Shown: one piece after another, positions 17,236 to 24,897 of the stretch
Layout of the letters: each line of letters starts with the position of its first letter
How positions within the stretch are numbered: position 1 is the first letter of the stretch
NCBI GenBank assembly: GCA_946480085.1
Contig: CAMLHZ010000002.1
Span: 124,001 to 188,000 of the forward strand
DNA from: an uncultured Flavobacteriales bacterium
GTDB taxonomy: Bacteria > Bacteroidota > Bacteroidia > Flavobacteriales > Crocinitomicaceae
DNA length: 64,000 nt
Direction: 5' to 3'
Program-made: the position numbers and the translations under genes
Notes under the pieces: generated by a model
The model's database searches: none
Told to the model about the DNA's origin: nothing
Seen by the model: only the letters and a program-made list of their open reading frames with translations

Positions 17236-17726
17236 AACAAAAATAGTAGAATAAGTTTCCCCATGTCAGCCTGAGTATCAGCGTAGCTGATGTATCGAAA
17301 GCTGCATGGAACAAAAATAGTAGAATACTGAACTTAACCCGTTCCAACTCTGTCACATCGAGTGTGCCGACGTTTCAGTCGGCATGTATCGAGATGGACA
17401 GTGGGAGCCCTGCCTACCTCGATACAAAAGTTTCGTCCCTCAACTTTCACTCGGTCTGACAGGGGTAAGGAAGTTTAGTTTAGTGAGCTGTCAGACTGAG
17501 GCAGACAGGGTCGACAGCAAGAACGAAGTATCTAGAAAAGAAATTTTCACTATACTTGAAAAGCGAAACGCGCTACCATTATTCACATGATCACTGAAAT
17601 TGATTAGCTTGAATTTAAGGGAGGAAAGTCGGTAGATGTCGGTTGTAAACGATTAGAAGGTGCGCATATAAATAAGTTAAGCACAATTAAAACAACTACG
17701 ATTACAAATATTAAACAAAGAACATT
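17236..17726. other. Repeat-rich gap at left edge of accessory island
   Basis: No convincing gene. GAACAAAAATAGTAGAATA occurs twice (about 17237 and 17309). ATCAGCGTAGCTGAT is a small palindrome near 17277. TGCCGAC/GTCGGCA form a hairpin at 17365-17384 flanked by ATCGAG copies. CTGACAGG and CAGACAGG motifs near 17455-17510 resemble the insertion in the repeat at 54650. The last 150 bases are AT-rich and presumably carry the promoter of the DUF262 gene, but no clear TAnnTTTG box was found. Confidence 0.6.
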
Positions 17727-18824
17727 ATGAATGGTGATGAATATGACGAAATAGACGAACCAATTATTGACGTTGATGACGCGGAAGAATCATCAGCTCC
17801 CTTGATTTATGACATCTCAAGTTACGGAGCTGATTATGACGTTGACGGACTCGTGAAAAGACTTAAAAGGGGTGATATTTTTATACCCCCTTTTCAAAGG
17901 GATTATGTCTGGAATCAAGCGGAGGCCTCTAGACTTGTCGAGTCGCTACTGCTAGGTTTGCCCGTTCCTGGAGTGTTTTTGGCTAAAGAAGGTGACTCTA
18001 ATAGACTTTCAGTAATCGATGGTCAGCAAAGATTAAAATCTCTTCTATTTTATTATGAAGGATTTTTCAATCCAAAAGAAGGTGATTCTAGAAAGAAAGT
18101 ATTTCGACTTAAAAATGTACAGGAACAATTTGAAAGTAAAACTTATGACGAGTTGGAAGAAGAGGATAGAATTAAGCTTGATGATTCGATAATTCATGCG
18201 ACAATAATTAAACAAGAGTCTCCAAATGACAATAATACAAGTATCTATCATGTATTTGAAAGATTAAATACAGGTGGTCGAAAATTGACACCTCAAGAAA
18301 TTCGCTCAGCTATCTATATTGGAAAAATGAATGAAATGATTGCTGAACTTAATGAGTATCCAGCTTGGAGAGAATTGTTCGGAAAGAAAAACAATCGTTT
18401 GAAAGATCAAGAGATGATTTTGCGGTTTTTCGCTATCTATTCTAGCCTTGAAAATTATTCCAAACCGTTAAAAGAATTTTTAAATAAGTTCAATGGAAGA
18501 TATAGAAACCCAAACGAAGAAGAAATCACAAGATTAAGATCTATTTTCGAGCGCACGGCAGATTTAATACTTTCGAAAATTGGAAAAAATGCTTTCCGTC
18601 CAGATAGAGTGTTTAATGCCGCTGCCTTTGAAGTATTAATGGTCGGTATTGCTAGGAGAATAGACGAAAATATAGATTTTGACAGTTTTGTATTAGACTT
18701 AGATAAGCTTTATAAAAGTCAAGAATTTATAGATTCGATAACTAGAGCTACTTCGGATGAAAAAGTTGTTGAACTAAGACATAGTTTATTTGATCAGTTT
18801 ATGGGAAATTATGTTCGTCAATAA
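17727..18824 (+). CDS. DUF262 domain protein (GmrSD-like N-terminal module)
   Basis: 365 residues. After an acidic N-terminus (DEYDEIDEPIIDVDDAEE) come the DUF262 motifs FIPPFQRDYVWN (about 52-63), ESLLLGLPVPGVFL and VIDGQQRLKSLL, where Asp98-Gly-Gln-Gln-Arg102 is the DGQQR box of the ParB/Srx-like nucleotide-hydrolase fold. The C-terminal DUF1524 HNH domain of complete GmrSD modification-dependent nucleases is missing. The gene overlaps the HEPN gene by 14 bases. DUF262 proteins paired with HEPN RNases occur in defence islands; here the partner is adjacent, so a two-component system is inferred. Codon use is AT-rich compared with the sulfur operon. Confidence 0.88.
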   Translation: MNGDEYDEIDEPIIDVDDAEESSAPLIYDISSYGADYDVDGLVKRLKRGDIFIPPFQRDYVWNQAEASRLVESLLLGLPVPGVFLAKEGDSNRLSVIDGQQRLKSLLFYYEGFFNPKEGDSRKKVFRLKNVQEQFESKTYDELEEEDRIKLDDSIIHATIIKQESPNDNNTSIYHVFERLNTGGRKLTPQEIRSAIYIGKMNEMIAELNEYPAWRELFGKKNNRLKDQEMILRFFAIYSSLENYSKPLKEFLNKFNGRYRNPNEEEITRLRSIFERTADLILSKIGKNAFRPDRVFNAAAFEVLMVGIARRIDENIDFDSFVLDLDKLYKSQEFIDSITRATSDEKVVELRHSLFDQFMGNYVRQ

Positions 18825-19296
18825 TGAGCTAACGAGTCAATACAGAAAAATTCAAAATCTCATTGCAAAGGCCAAAACATTTGAGCCTGATGATGAATTA
18901 AGGTCTCATTTGGCGAAGTATATATGTGTTTTAAGTTCTGGATTTATAGAAAATGCAATCTTTCACACTTTTAGTGATATTGCTCAGAAAAATTGTCCTC
19001 CTTCAGTTGTTTTAACTTATACCAAAGGGCAATTATATAAACTTCAAAACACTAATACCGATAAGATAAAAGAAGTCACGAAAGCCTTCAATCCAGAATG
19101 GTGGGAAAATGGCCTCAGGGATTTTCTACAGAACGAAAATAGAAGTACGGCTATAAACTATATATTTAAGGATCGACACAATATCGCTCATGGTAGAGAT
19201 TCTGATATCACTATAGACAAACTCGAGGTATACTTAATCAAAACGGTTGAAGTTATTAAGTATATAGAGGATGAATTAGGAAGTGTAAGTGCCTAA
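18811..19296 (+). CDS. HEPN (RiboL-PSP/MAE_28990-like) putative RNase
   Basis: 161 residues from the ATG at 18811; a TTG at 18790 would add 7. The HEPN active motif is RHNIAH, Arg122-x4-His127 with polar residue 123, inside IFKDRHNIAHGRD. Upstream helices (LAKYICVLSSGFIENAIFHTF) fit the RiboL-PSP-HEPN class of ribonucleases. It is coupled by a 14-base overlap to the DUF262 gene, which suggests a sensor/effector or toxin/antitoxin relationship. The TAA stop lies inside GCCTAAC, the first element of an attC-like palindrome. RNase activity is expected from the motif but not shown. Confidence 0.85.
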   Translation: MFVNNELTSQYRKIQNLIAKAKTFEPDDELRSHLAKYICVLSSGFIENAIFHTFSDIAQKNCPPSVVLTYTKGQLYKLQNTNTDKIKEVTKAFNPEWWENGLRDFLQNENRSTAINYIFKDRHNIAHGRDSDITIDKLEVYLIKTVEVIKYIEDELGSVSA

Positions 19297-19369
19297 CATG
19301 TGCTAAGCAAAATGGCGCCACAAATAAACTCAAGAGGAAGCGCCACATCGCTAAGCTGCAAACCATTAG
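19291..19369. repeat. attC-like imperfect palindrome between HEPN and TIR genes
   Basis: GCCTAAC (19291-19297, fitting RYYYAAC), then GCTAAGC (19302-19308) and TGGCGC (19313-19318) on the left; GCGCCA (19340-19345) and GCTAAGC (19350-19356) on the right. The arms pair with a symmetric 4-base internal loop and one central mismatch, a layout like an integron attC site. The expected GTTRRRY box at the far end is not present (CAAACCATTAG instead), so it is either decayed or unrelated. It starts on the stop codon of the HEPN gene. Confidence 0.45.
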
Positions 19370-19387
19370 TAATAATTAAATAAGGAA

Positions 19388-20182
19388 ATGAAAATATTTA
19401 TTAGTTGGTCAGGAGATAAAAGTAAAGATGTAGCTAAATATCTTAAATCTTGGATTGAACAAATAATACAAGCAGCTGAGCCTTGGATTTCAGTGGATAT
19501 CGACAAAGGGAAAAAATGGAATGGAGAGATTGTCAATGAATTATCGGAGTCAAGAGTTGGAATTATCTGTATAACTCGAGATAATCTAAACTCACCTTGG
19601 ATATTATTTGAAGCAGGAGCGCTTTCTAAAGCAAGTGACTCTTATGTCTGCACTTTTCTTATTGACATAACTCCAACCGATTTGACTGGCCCTCTTTCCA
19701 TATTTCAGGCAACAAGATTTAATAGAGAAGATATTTTTAAGTTACTGACTTCAATCAATAATAACGTCAATCTAGCAGGAGGTAAGAGCCTTACTACGGA
19801 AAACTTGAAATCACTTTTTAAAGTTTTCTATCCACAGCTTGAAGAAGAAATAAATAAAATACTGTCTAGCTCAAAAGTAGATACTAAAGAGGTTATACGA
19901 ACTGACAGAGAACTACTTGAAGAGGCTGTTCAACTGTTAAGGAAATCTAAAACGCCGATAGAAAATAATTTAGAAAAAGAAGCCAAGGAGTTACTTGATT
20001 TTTATGCTCAAAAATATGCAAATTTAAATGGACTCTTTGACATGTACCAAGCAGGAACTTCTGAGCATATAGATGATTTCATGCAATACATAGGAGACAA
20101 TCCTCTACTTTTAAAAGCGTTCGTTAATGTTTCTGGATTACGCACGTACGTTAATAAAATTTACGATGGATTACCATTCTAA
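19388..20182 (+). CDS. TIR domain protein, putative defence effector
   Basis: 264 residues. The N-terminal TIR fold starts MKIFISWSGDKSKDVAKYL, with WISVDIDKGKKW and IICITRDNLNSPWILFEAG. The WxxxE motif Trp71-ILF-Glu75 supplies the catalytic Glu of NADase TIR domains. Residues from about 150 form a helical region (EEEINKIL, KEAKELLDFYAQKYANL) of unknown kind, perhaps a sensor or oligomerisation part. It starts 19 bases past the attC-like palindrome. It may belong functionally to the DUF262-HEPN pair or be an independent cassette. NAD cleavage on infection is a hypothesis based on TIR proteins such as Thoeris and Sir2/TIR systems. Confidence 0.85.
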   Translation: MKIFISWSGDKSKDVAKYLKSWIEQIIQAAEPWISVDIDKGKKWNGEIVNELSESRVGIICITRDNLNSPWILFEAGALSKASDSYVCTFLIDITPTDLTGPLSIFQATRFNREDIFKLLTSINNNVNLAGGKSLTTENLKSLFKVFYPQLEEEINKILSSSKVDTKEVIRTDRELLEEAVQLLRKSKTPIENNLEKEAKELLDFYAQKYANLNGLFDMYQAGTSEHIDDFMQYIGDNPLLLKAFVNVSGLRTYVNKIYDGLPF

Positions 20183-20191
20183 AAACTATTA

Positions 20192-20458
20192 TTGACACTA
20201 TATAAAACAACCCCTATCGGGTATCATCTTTATACTAATCATTATCATCAACTAAACCAGAACTTGGAACATCTAATTATCGACATACTTTTAACTTCCA
20301 TTGGCTGGCTAATATTATTGATGAAATATCGGCAATTAGATAAAATTAAATCAGTTGTTAAATCAGAAATTCATGGCAGTGGAGAATGGGATCCTCCAGG
20401 AGGTTGGGTAGACTTTATTCTTGACAAGAGAAATGGTGAAAAACGGGAAAGCCATTAA
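20192..20458 (+). CDS. Possible small membrane protein, uncertain
   Basis: An 88-codon open frame that opens with TTG, has one hydrophobic segment (IIDILLTSIGWLILLM, about residues 29-44) and a charged C-terminus with EWDPPGGWVDFILD. It begins 10 bases after the TIR gene. The TTG start overlaps a TTGACA sequence, no Shine-Dalgarno element is evident, and the only internal ATG would leave a 45-residue protein without the membrane segment. It could be a small partner of the TIR protein, a remnant, or chance. Not recognised. Confidence 0.3.
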   Translation: MTLYKTTPIGYHLYTNHYHQLNQNLEHLIIDILLTSIGWLILLMKYRQLDKIKSVVKSEIHGSGEWDPPGGWVDFILDKRNGEKRESH

Positions 20459-20481
20459 ACTTACCCGTTATCATTTCGTTC

Positions 20482-21996
20482 TTAAGACTTCACAATCCGC
20501 TTATTCACCATATTCCCATTCTCCAAGCGTACAATAAGATTATACATTCCAGGAGCCAGGCCAGTTAAAGAAATCGTTGTTTCAAAATTCAGGTTTCCGG
20601 TAGAAATTACTTTTCCTGATAGATCTGTACATTCAAACGTGGCATTTTCAAAAGTGCTTTGTACCGTAATTTCATCTGTAAACGGATTCGGGTAAACCAA
20701 TACGTGTTCGTTTGCATTGTTTTCATTGATGGCAAGCGAACCTTCATACTTTGCAATTGCTGTAGAATAATCCGCTGATCCGGCTAAATACAATCCACCT
20801 TCATTGAACAACAGATGGTGCTGCGTTCCGCCATTGGTGATGGTGTCTTCGTCTACAATATTTCCGTTTTGTCCGTTCAACAAATAAACAGATGTGTAGT
20901 AAGGACCATTGGTATATTCATAAGCCGCAAGTACGGGCTGATCGTTGTCAAGGAGCAAAAGATCCGTTACATCATAGGTTTCAGCAGAGAATTCCTGACG
21001 CCACACTTCATTGCCATTCGGATCGTATTTGAAAACCGCAGTTAGGTATTCGTTCTGATCCGTTGAGTTGATTCCGGTAAGGTAAATGAAGTTCTGACTG
21101 TCTGTATTCAGACCTAGAGAATTGTCGCCAAACACCAGGTTTTGAGCAAAGTCAGTTTCGTTCCATAAAAACACTCCACTTGCATTTAGCTTTTTCAATG
21201 AATAACTATAGTCCAAAAAGGAAATGGCGTAAATGCTTCCATCTGGTGCTTCTGCAAGTTTTGGCGTCACGTAAACGAATGCTGCGGTGTCTGGTGTACT
21301 CCAAAGTTCCTGACCGTCGGGAGCAAATCGTGTGATTTCGTATTGACCATCGCAAGCTATCAAATCATTATTTGCAGCAATAATCATATCTGCGCCGTAA
21401 GCGTAGTTGTTCACGTCGTATTTCACCCATTCTTCCGTTCCAGCCTGATCGTATTTCACAATTGTTCCTGCTGAAAACCCGTTGTTATCATTTACACTTC
21501 CGCTGACGTAAGTATCTCCGTTATTATCAGTAACAGCGTATTGAGCATATCCTGAAGTATAGAGGTTTTCTACAATTCCGGTTGACCAGCGTTCTTGTCC
21601 GTTGGCATCAAAACTGATCACAAACCACGCTGCATCCGATTGGCTTACGGTAACTTGTCCGGAGAAATACGTGTTTCCGTTTTGATCCATTCCACCGCTT
21701 CTCAGGAAAAACTGGTCGTATGTTGGATGTTCGTAGGTTTCTTCCCAGATAGTCATTCCAGAAGGCGCGATTTTTTGGAGTAGAAGTTTATTGTACGTTT
21801 CCGGCGGTGAATATTTGGTAATGAGTGTTGCTTTTAGAACGTCTCCGTTGCCAGCATCAAACAGTCCAATGACATTCATGTAAGCCGTATCTGTTGTGGT
21901 GTAATGGTTTAACCATTGTCTATCGAGCTGTGCATTTCCAGTTTGCGATGCGAGGCAAAGGCAAAAAAGAACAAGGTATTTAGTAAGTATTTTCAT
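20482..21996 (-). CDS. Secreted beta-propeller-like protein with type IX sorting tail
   Basis: 504 residues from the ATG at 21996, which begins a clean signal peptide (MKILTKYLVLFCLCLASQTGNAQ). The body is a run of similar stretches (GNTYFSGQVTVS, GDTYVSGSVND, FIYLTGINSTDQNEY), each with an aromatic/Gly pattern of beta-propeller or SBBP-type repeats. The C-terminus is a Por-type domain: VLVYPNPFTDEITVQS, then APGMYNLIVRLENGNMVNKRIVK. It is expected on the surface or in the medium. There is no enzymatic motif and the ligand is unknown. It is transcribed toward the accessory island. Confidence 0.88.
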   Translation of the reverse strand: MKILTKYLVLFCLCLASQTGNAQLDRQWLNHYTTTDTAYMNVIGLFDAGNGDVLKATLITKYSPPETYNKLLLQKIAPSGMTIWEETYEHPTYDQFFLRSGGMDQNGNTYFSGQVTVSQSDAAWFVISFDANGQERWSTGIVENLYTSGYAQYAVTDNNGDTYVSGSVNDNNGFSAGTIVKYDQAGTEEWVKYDVNNYAYGADMIIAANNDLIACDGQYEITRFAPDGQELWSTPDTAAFVYVTPKLAEAPDGSIYAISFLDYSYSLKKLNASGVFLWNETDFAQNLVFGDNSLGLNTDSQNFIYLTGINSTDQNEYLTAVFKYDPNGNEVWRQEFSAETYDVTDLLLLDNDQPVLAAYEYTNGPYYTSVYLLNGQNGNIVDEDTITNGGTQHHLLFNEGGLYLAGSADYSTAIAKYEGSLAINENNANEHVLVYPNPFTDEITVQSTFENATFECTDLSGKVISTGNLNFETTISLTGLAPGMYNLIVRLENGNMVNKRIVKS

Positions 21997-22080
21997 TGTG
22001 TTTAGTTTTATACCACAAACATACAAGATGCCTTTTGTCGAAAATAGGACTTTTTACGGTTTGAACAGAAGTTTGATATA

Positions 22081-22929
22081 TCAATTAGATTTCTCGTTTC
22101 GTGCGGAAGATCTGAATGCAGCTGGTGTCATTCCGTTTTTTTCTTTGAATCTTCGTACAAAGTAGCTCGCATCATCGAAGTTGAGATGAAAGGCAATTTC
22201 CTTTACAGAAAGATCAGTATGGAAAAGCAAACGCTTCGATTCCAGCATCACTTGTTCATCTATTAATGCTTTGGCCGAAAGTCCAAGATTATTGGAACAC
22301 AACTCGTTCAGATAGTTTGGCGTAATGTTGAGCATGGAAGCGTAATCGGCTACGGCTCGTTTTTCGTTAAAATGTGAAGAAACGAGCGCCATGAATTTTT
22401 CGAGCGTTCCCGGATGTTGCGGTGCTTGTTGCGATTGCTCGAAAGGTCGTTTCAGTAGCTGAAGCATGGCACGAACCAATGATTTCAACGTTTCATGCGA
22501 AGCGAATTTTTCGGATAAGCTGTACACTTCGATCAATTTTTTCAAGGCAATAAAAACCTCTTCTGAAAGCTTCAATTGAGGTTGATTCGATTGAATGGAG
22601 AAAAAGGGATATTCCCGAAAAAATGCCGCAGCGCCTGTTTCGTTGTCGTAGAAATAAGTTCTTAAGAATCGGAAATTACAACCGGAAGAATTCTCGTTAC
22701 GATTCATCATGTGTACTTGTCCGGTACGAATGAAATAAGCAGAAGCGGCATCGTTGGGGTAATTGACAAAATCGATGGACTGCGTGCCGCCACCTTCAAA
22801 AAACACGATAAATTCATAATAGTCGTGGCGGTGTGGAACTTCCGGCGGAGGAGAATAATTGGTGTTTCCCCAAAGCGCGAAATCGTGTTGACCATACAAT
22901 CCAAGACTATGAATAGGAATTTGTTCCAA
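22081..22929 (-). CDS. AraC family transcriptional regulator
   Basis: 282 residues, apparently starting at a TTG (22929), since the frame closes shortly upstream and no suitable ATG exists. An N-terminal cupin-like sensor (VPHRHDYYEFIVFFEGGG, with His and Glu positions of the fold) precedes an AraC DNA-binding domain with two helix-turn-helices: YASMLNITPNYLNELCSNNLG and VKEIAFHLNFDDASYFVRRFKEKNGMTP are split across the C-terminal 90 residues. It is divergent to the luciferase-like monooxygenase gene and may control it. The inducer is unknown. Confidence 0.92.
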   Translation of the reverse strand: MEQIPIHSLGLYGQHDFALWGNTNYSPPPEVPHRHDYYEFIVFFEGGGTQSIDFVNYPNDAASAYFIRTGQVHMMNRNENSSGCNFRFLRTYFYDNETGAAAFFREYPFFSIQSNQPQLKLSEEVFIALKKLIEVYSLSEKFASHETLKSLVRAMLQLLKRPFEQSQQAPQHPGTLEKFMALVSSHFNEKRAVADYASMLNITPNYLNELCSNNLGLSAKALIDEQVMLESKRLLFHTDLSVKEIAFHLNFDDASYFVRRFKEKNGMTPAAFRSSARNEKSN

Positions 22930-23046
22930 AATGTAAGTTTACAGTTTGAGTTGAAGGTAAGATAAATCAGGAAACAGGGGAGGAATTGTAAAAATCTCCA
23001 CATTATTTCGTTTTGACTTCTTTTTTTATTACCGGTTACCTTTAAG

Positions 23047-23085
23047 TTACCATGGTAAATACTGCCTGGAATTTGCCTACCTTTG
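23047..23085 (+). promoter_or_regulatory. Putative promoter and operator of the luciferase-like monooxygenase gene
   Basis: TACCTTTG at 23078-23085 matches the Bacteroidota -7 consensus TAnnTTTG exactly. No TTG -33 box is found at the usual distance; instead the palindrome TTACCATGGTAA (23047-23058) sits there, with a further GGTTACC just upstream, suggesting regulator binding that replaces or blocks the -33 contact. Confidence 0.5.
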
Positions 23086-23108
23086 GATTTCTTAATGTTC
23101 AGAAAACG

Positions 23109-23171
23109 TTCAAGGGGTTCAAAAGGCTCAAAAAACGTTCAAAACGTTCAAGAAAAGCTCAAAAGGCTCAA
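23109..23171. repeat. Phased array of seven short TTCAA/CTCAA units
   Basis: Units of form (AAA)CGTTCAA or GGCTCAA begin at 23109, 23118, 23127, 23138, 23147, 23158 and 23167, i.e. spaced 9 or 11 bases. The array lies between the putative promoter and the start of the monooxygenase gene, so probably in its 5' leader. Confidence 0.7.
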
Positions 23172-23248
23172 AGCAGATGGATTGTTCCAGACGATTGATG
23201 CTTTTCAACCGTTGAACTTTTGATCTATTGAACAAACGAAGTTTAGTT

Positions 23249-24256
23249 ATGAAAAAAGTGAAGTATTCCGTTCTCGATTTATCGGTTATCACCCTTGGTG
23301 GTGATGCAAAATTGGCAATCGACAGAACCGTCGAGTTAGCTCAGAAAGCAGAAGGTTTTGGTTATGAACGTGTTTGGCTGGCGGAGCATCACAATATGGA
23401 ATTCATTGCCAGTTCAGCGACTTCTGTGCTAATTGGACATGTGGCTTCAAAAACAGATAAAATCCGTGTTGGTTCAGGAGGAATTATGCTTCCCAATCAT
23501 TCACCATTAACAGTAGCAGAGCATTTTGGTACATTGGAAACGATGTATCCCGGACGAATTGATTTGGGGTTGGGGCGTGCTCCTGGAACCGATCAGCAAA
23601 CGGCTATGGCTTTGCGCAGAAACGATATGAGTTCACAGCATCATTTTCCTGCTGATGTGAAAGCACTGCAGACTTATTTCAGTGAAGAAAATAGTACGTC
23701 GGCTGTCCGTGCTTTTCCTGCTGAAGGATTAAATGTTCCTATCTGGATTCTGGGTTCAAGTACAGATAGTGCTTATTTGGCAGCTGAAATGGGATTGCCT
23801 TATGCCTTTGCAGCACACTTTGCTCCACAACAACTGAAACATGCATTAGCGATTTATCGTCACAATTTTCAGCCTTCAAAATACTTAGACAAACCGTATG
23901 TGCTGATTTGTATCAACGGAATAGCAGCTGACACAAACGAAGAAGCCGATTTACTTTCCATGAGTTTGTACCATTTGTTCTCTGGAATTTTAACTGGAAA
24001 ACGAAATCCGCTTTCACCACCAATTCAGGATTTGATCAAAAATTGGCCGGAAGAATTGCTGCAAGCCGCAAACCAAATGATGGCCTGTACTTTTGTAGGC
24101 GATAAATCGAGTTTGCTTAACCAATTTGAGAATTTCTTCAATCAGTTTGAACCGGATGAGGTGATGGTTTCAGGAAATATCTTCGATATTGAAAAACGCA
24201 TTCATTCGTATGAATTGCTGGCGGATGTTTTTGATGAATTGAATATGCGAAAGTAA
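23249..24256 (+). CDS. LLM class flavin-dependent oxidoreductase (luciferase-like)
   Basis: 335 residues from the ATG at 23249; the TTG at 23228 is less likely. The N-terminal [56 protein letters not shown] and [13 protein letters not shown] are typical of the group 1 luciferase-like monooxygenases using FMNH2. The true substrate is unknown; these are often misnamed alkanal monooxygenases. Divergent from an AraC regulator, which may regulate it. Its stop codon is the start of the first of two intergenic palindromes shared with the ORF6N gene. Confidence 0.9.
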   Translation: MKKVKYSVLDLSVITLGGDAKLAIDRTVELAQKAEGFGYERVWLAEHHNMEFIASSATSVLIGHVASKTDKIRVGSGGIMLPNHSPLTVAEHFGTLETMYPGRIDLGLGRAPGTDQQTAMALRRNDMSSQHHFPADVKALQTYFSEENSTSAVRAFPAEGLNVPIWILGSSTDSAYLAAEMGLPYAFAAHFAPQQLKHALAIYRHNFQPSKYLDKPYVLICINGIAADTNEEADLLSMSLYHLFSGILTGKRNPLSPPIQDLIKNWPEELLQAANQMMACTFVGDKSSLLNQFENFFNQFEPDEVMVSGNIFDIEKRIHSYELLADVFDELNMRK

Positions 24257-24280
24257 TGGTGTTACATTTTGTGATACCAT
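24256..24280. repeat. Imperfect palindrome related to the ORF6N coding palindrome
   Basis: ATGGTGTTACAT/TTGTGATACCAT about a central T. Nine of twelve arm positions pair. The right half TTGTGATACCATC is identical to the right half of the perfect palindrome inside the ORF6N gene at 24617-24645. Confidence 0.7.
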
Positions 24281-24309
24281 CTTAAGGCCACAAATTGTGA
24301 CCTTAAGAT
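24279..24309. repeat. 31-bp palindrome, TCACAA-core type, also terminator-like
   Basis: The arms ATCTTAAGGCCACAA and TTGTGACCTTAAGAT pair at 14 of 15 positions around a central A. The core (c/t)CACAAATTGTGA is the same as in the ORF6N coding palindrome, but the outer arms differ. Followed by TTTTTG, it could end transcription of the monooxygenase gene. It lies between that gene and the ORF6N stop. Confidence 0.75.
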
Positions 24310-24322
24310 TTTTGAATTCGAT

Positions 24323-24826
24323 TTATTGATAACCAATTTTTGGACGGTCAGTTTCTGTTTTCTGCAATTGCTCAATTTTTAGTAGATAATCCAGCGCTTC
24401 AAATATGTCTTGAAATTGCTTGTTACATGTGGCTTCCAGTTCCTTTATTTTTTGTGCAAGCTCTATATTGTTTAGTGAAAATTGCCGGATAGAAGCAAAG
24501 ACTCTCATAATCTGAATGTTTACCTGAATTGCTGTTTGGCTTTTTAATACGCTCGAAAGCATTGCTACACCTTGTTCTGAAAATGCGAATGGCTTAGCAC
24601 CGCCAAAATAACTTTTAGATGGTATCACAAATTGTGATACCATCTGTTCTATTTCAGTTTCTGAAATTTCGAACATGAAATCTGGAGGGAATCGGTCAAG
24701 GTTTCTTCGTACGGCTTGTTTTAATGCTCTGGTTTCTACTTGGTAAAGTTTAGCTAAATCTGAGTCAATAATTACTTGTATTCCTCGTAATGAGTGGATT
24801 TTTCCATGAATAGTATCTAATGTCAT
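24323..24826 (-). CDS. ORF6N domain DNA-binding protein
   Basis: 167 residues. The N-terminal ORF6N/KilA-N-related domain includes IHSLRGIQVIIDSDLAKLYQ, RNLDRFPPDFMFEIS and FAFSEQGVAMLSSVL, all standard for the family found in phage and bacterial accessory DNA. The C-terminus (NIELAQKIKELEATCNKQFQDIFEALDYLL) is a coiled coil, probably for oligomerisation. Residues 62-70 (MVSQFVIPS) are encoded by a perfect DNA palindrome, echoed twice beyond the 3' end of the gene. No prophage genes surround it. The DNA target and function are unknown; self-recognition is a hypothesis. Confidence 0.87.
   Translation of the reverse strand: MTLDTIHGKIHSLRGIQVIIDSDLAKLYQVETRALKQAVRRNLDRFPPDFMFEISETEIEQMVSQFVIPSKSYFGGAKPFAFSEQGVAMLSSVLKSQTAIQVNIQIMRVFASIRQFSLNNIELAQKIKELEATCNKQFQDIFEALDYLLKIEQLQKTETDRPKIGYQ
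24617..24645. repeat. Perfect 29-bp palindrome inside the ORF6N gene
   Basis: The arms AGATGGTATCACAA and TTGTGATACCATCT are exact inverse complements (14 bp each) around one central A. They lie within codons for residues about 61-71 of the ORF6N protein. A 14-bp perfect palindrome is not expected from coding constraint alone. Confidence 0.9.
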
Positions 24827-24897
24827 TTTTCGTTTTTCTTATATAAGTTAGCGAAAAAGTTCATTTATACAATGCGTTTTGCATCAAAATATTAGGT

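Larger units (their letters stand above)
22930..23248. other. Divergent regulatory gap with operator-like palindrome and repeat array
   Basis: The 319-base region between the AraC gene and the monooxygenase gene holds GTTACC-type half sites and the perfect palindrome TTACCATGGTAA (23047-23058), a TACCTTTG box, then a phased array of seven TTCAA/CTCAA units (separate entries). The remaining 23172-23248 is plain leader with a TTCAACCGTTGAA inverted repeat near 23214. Confidence 0.65.

Noticed and set aside
17384..17590. 68-codon open frame before the DUF262 gene
   Set aside because: It consists of repeat-derived DNA (ATCGAGATG, CTGACAGG motifs), has no family resemblance and no ribosome binding site.
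23100..23175. Possible CRISPR-like array of short repeats
   Set aside because: Units are only 5-9 bases with 9-11 base period and no unique spacers; no cas genes in the window.
24323..24826. Prophage remnant suggested by the ORF6N gene
   Set aside because: No integrase, structural or lysis genes and no att repeats around it; neighbours are ordinary chromosomal genes.
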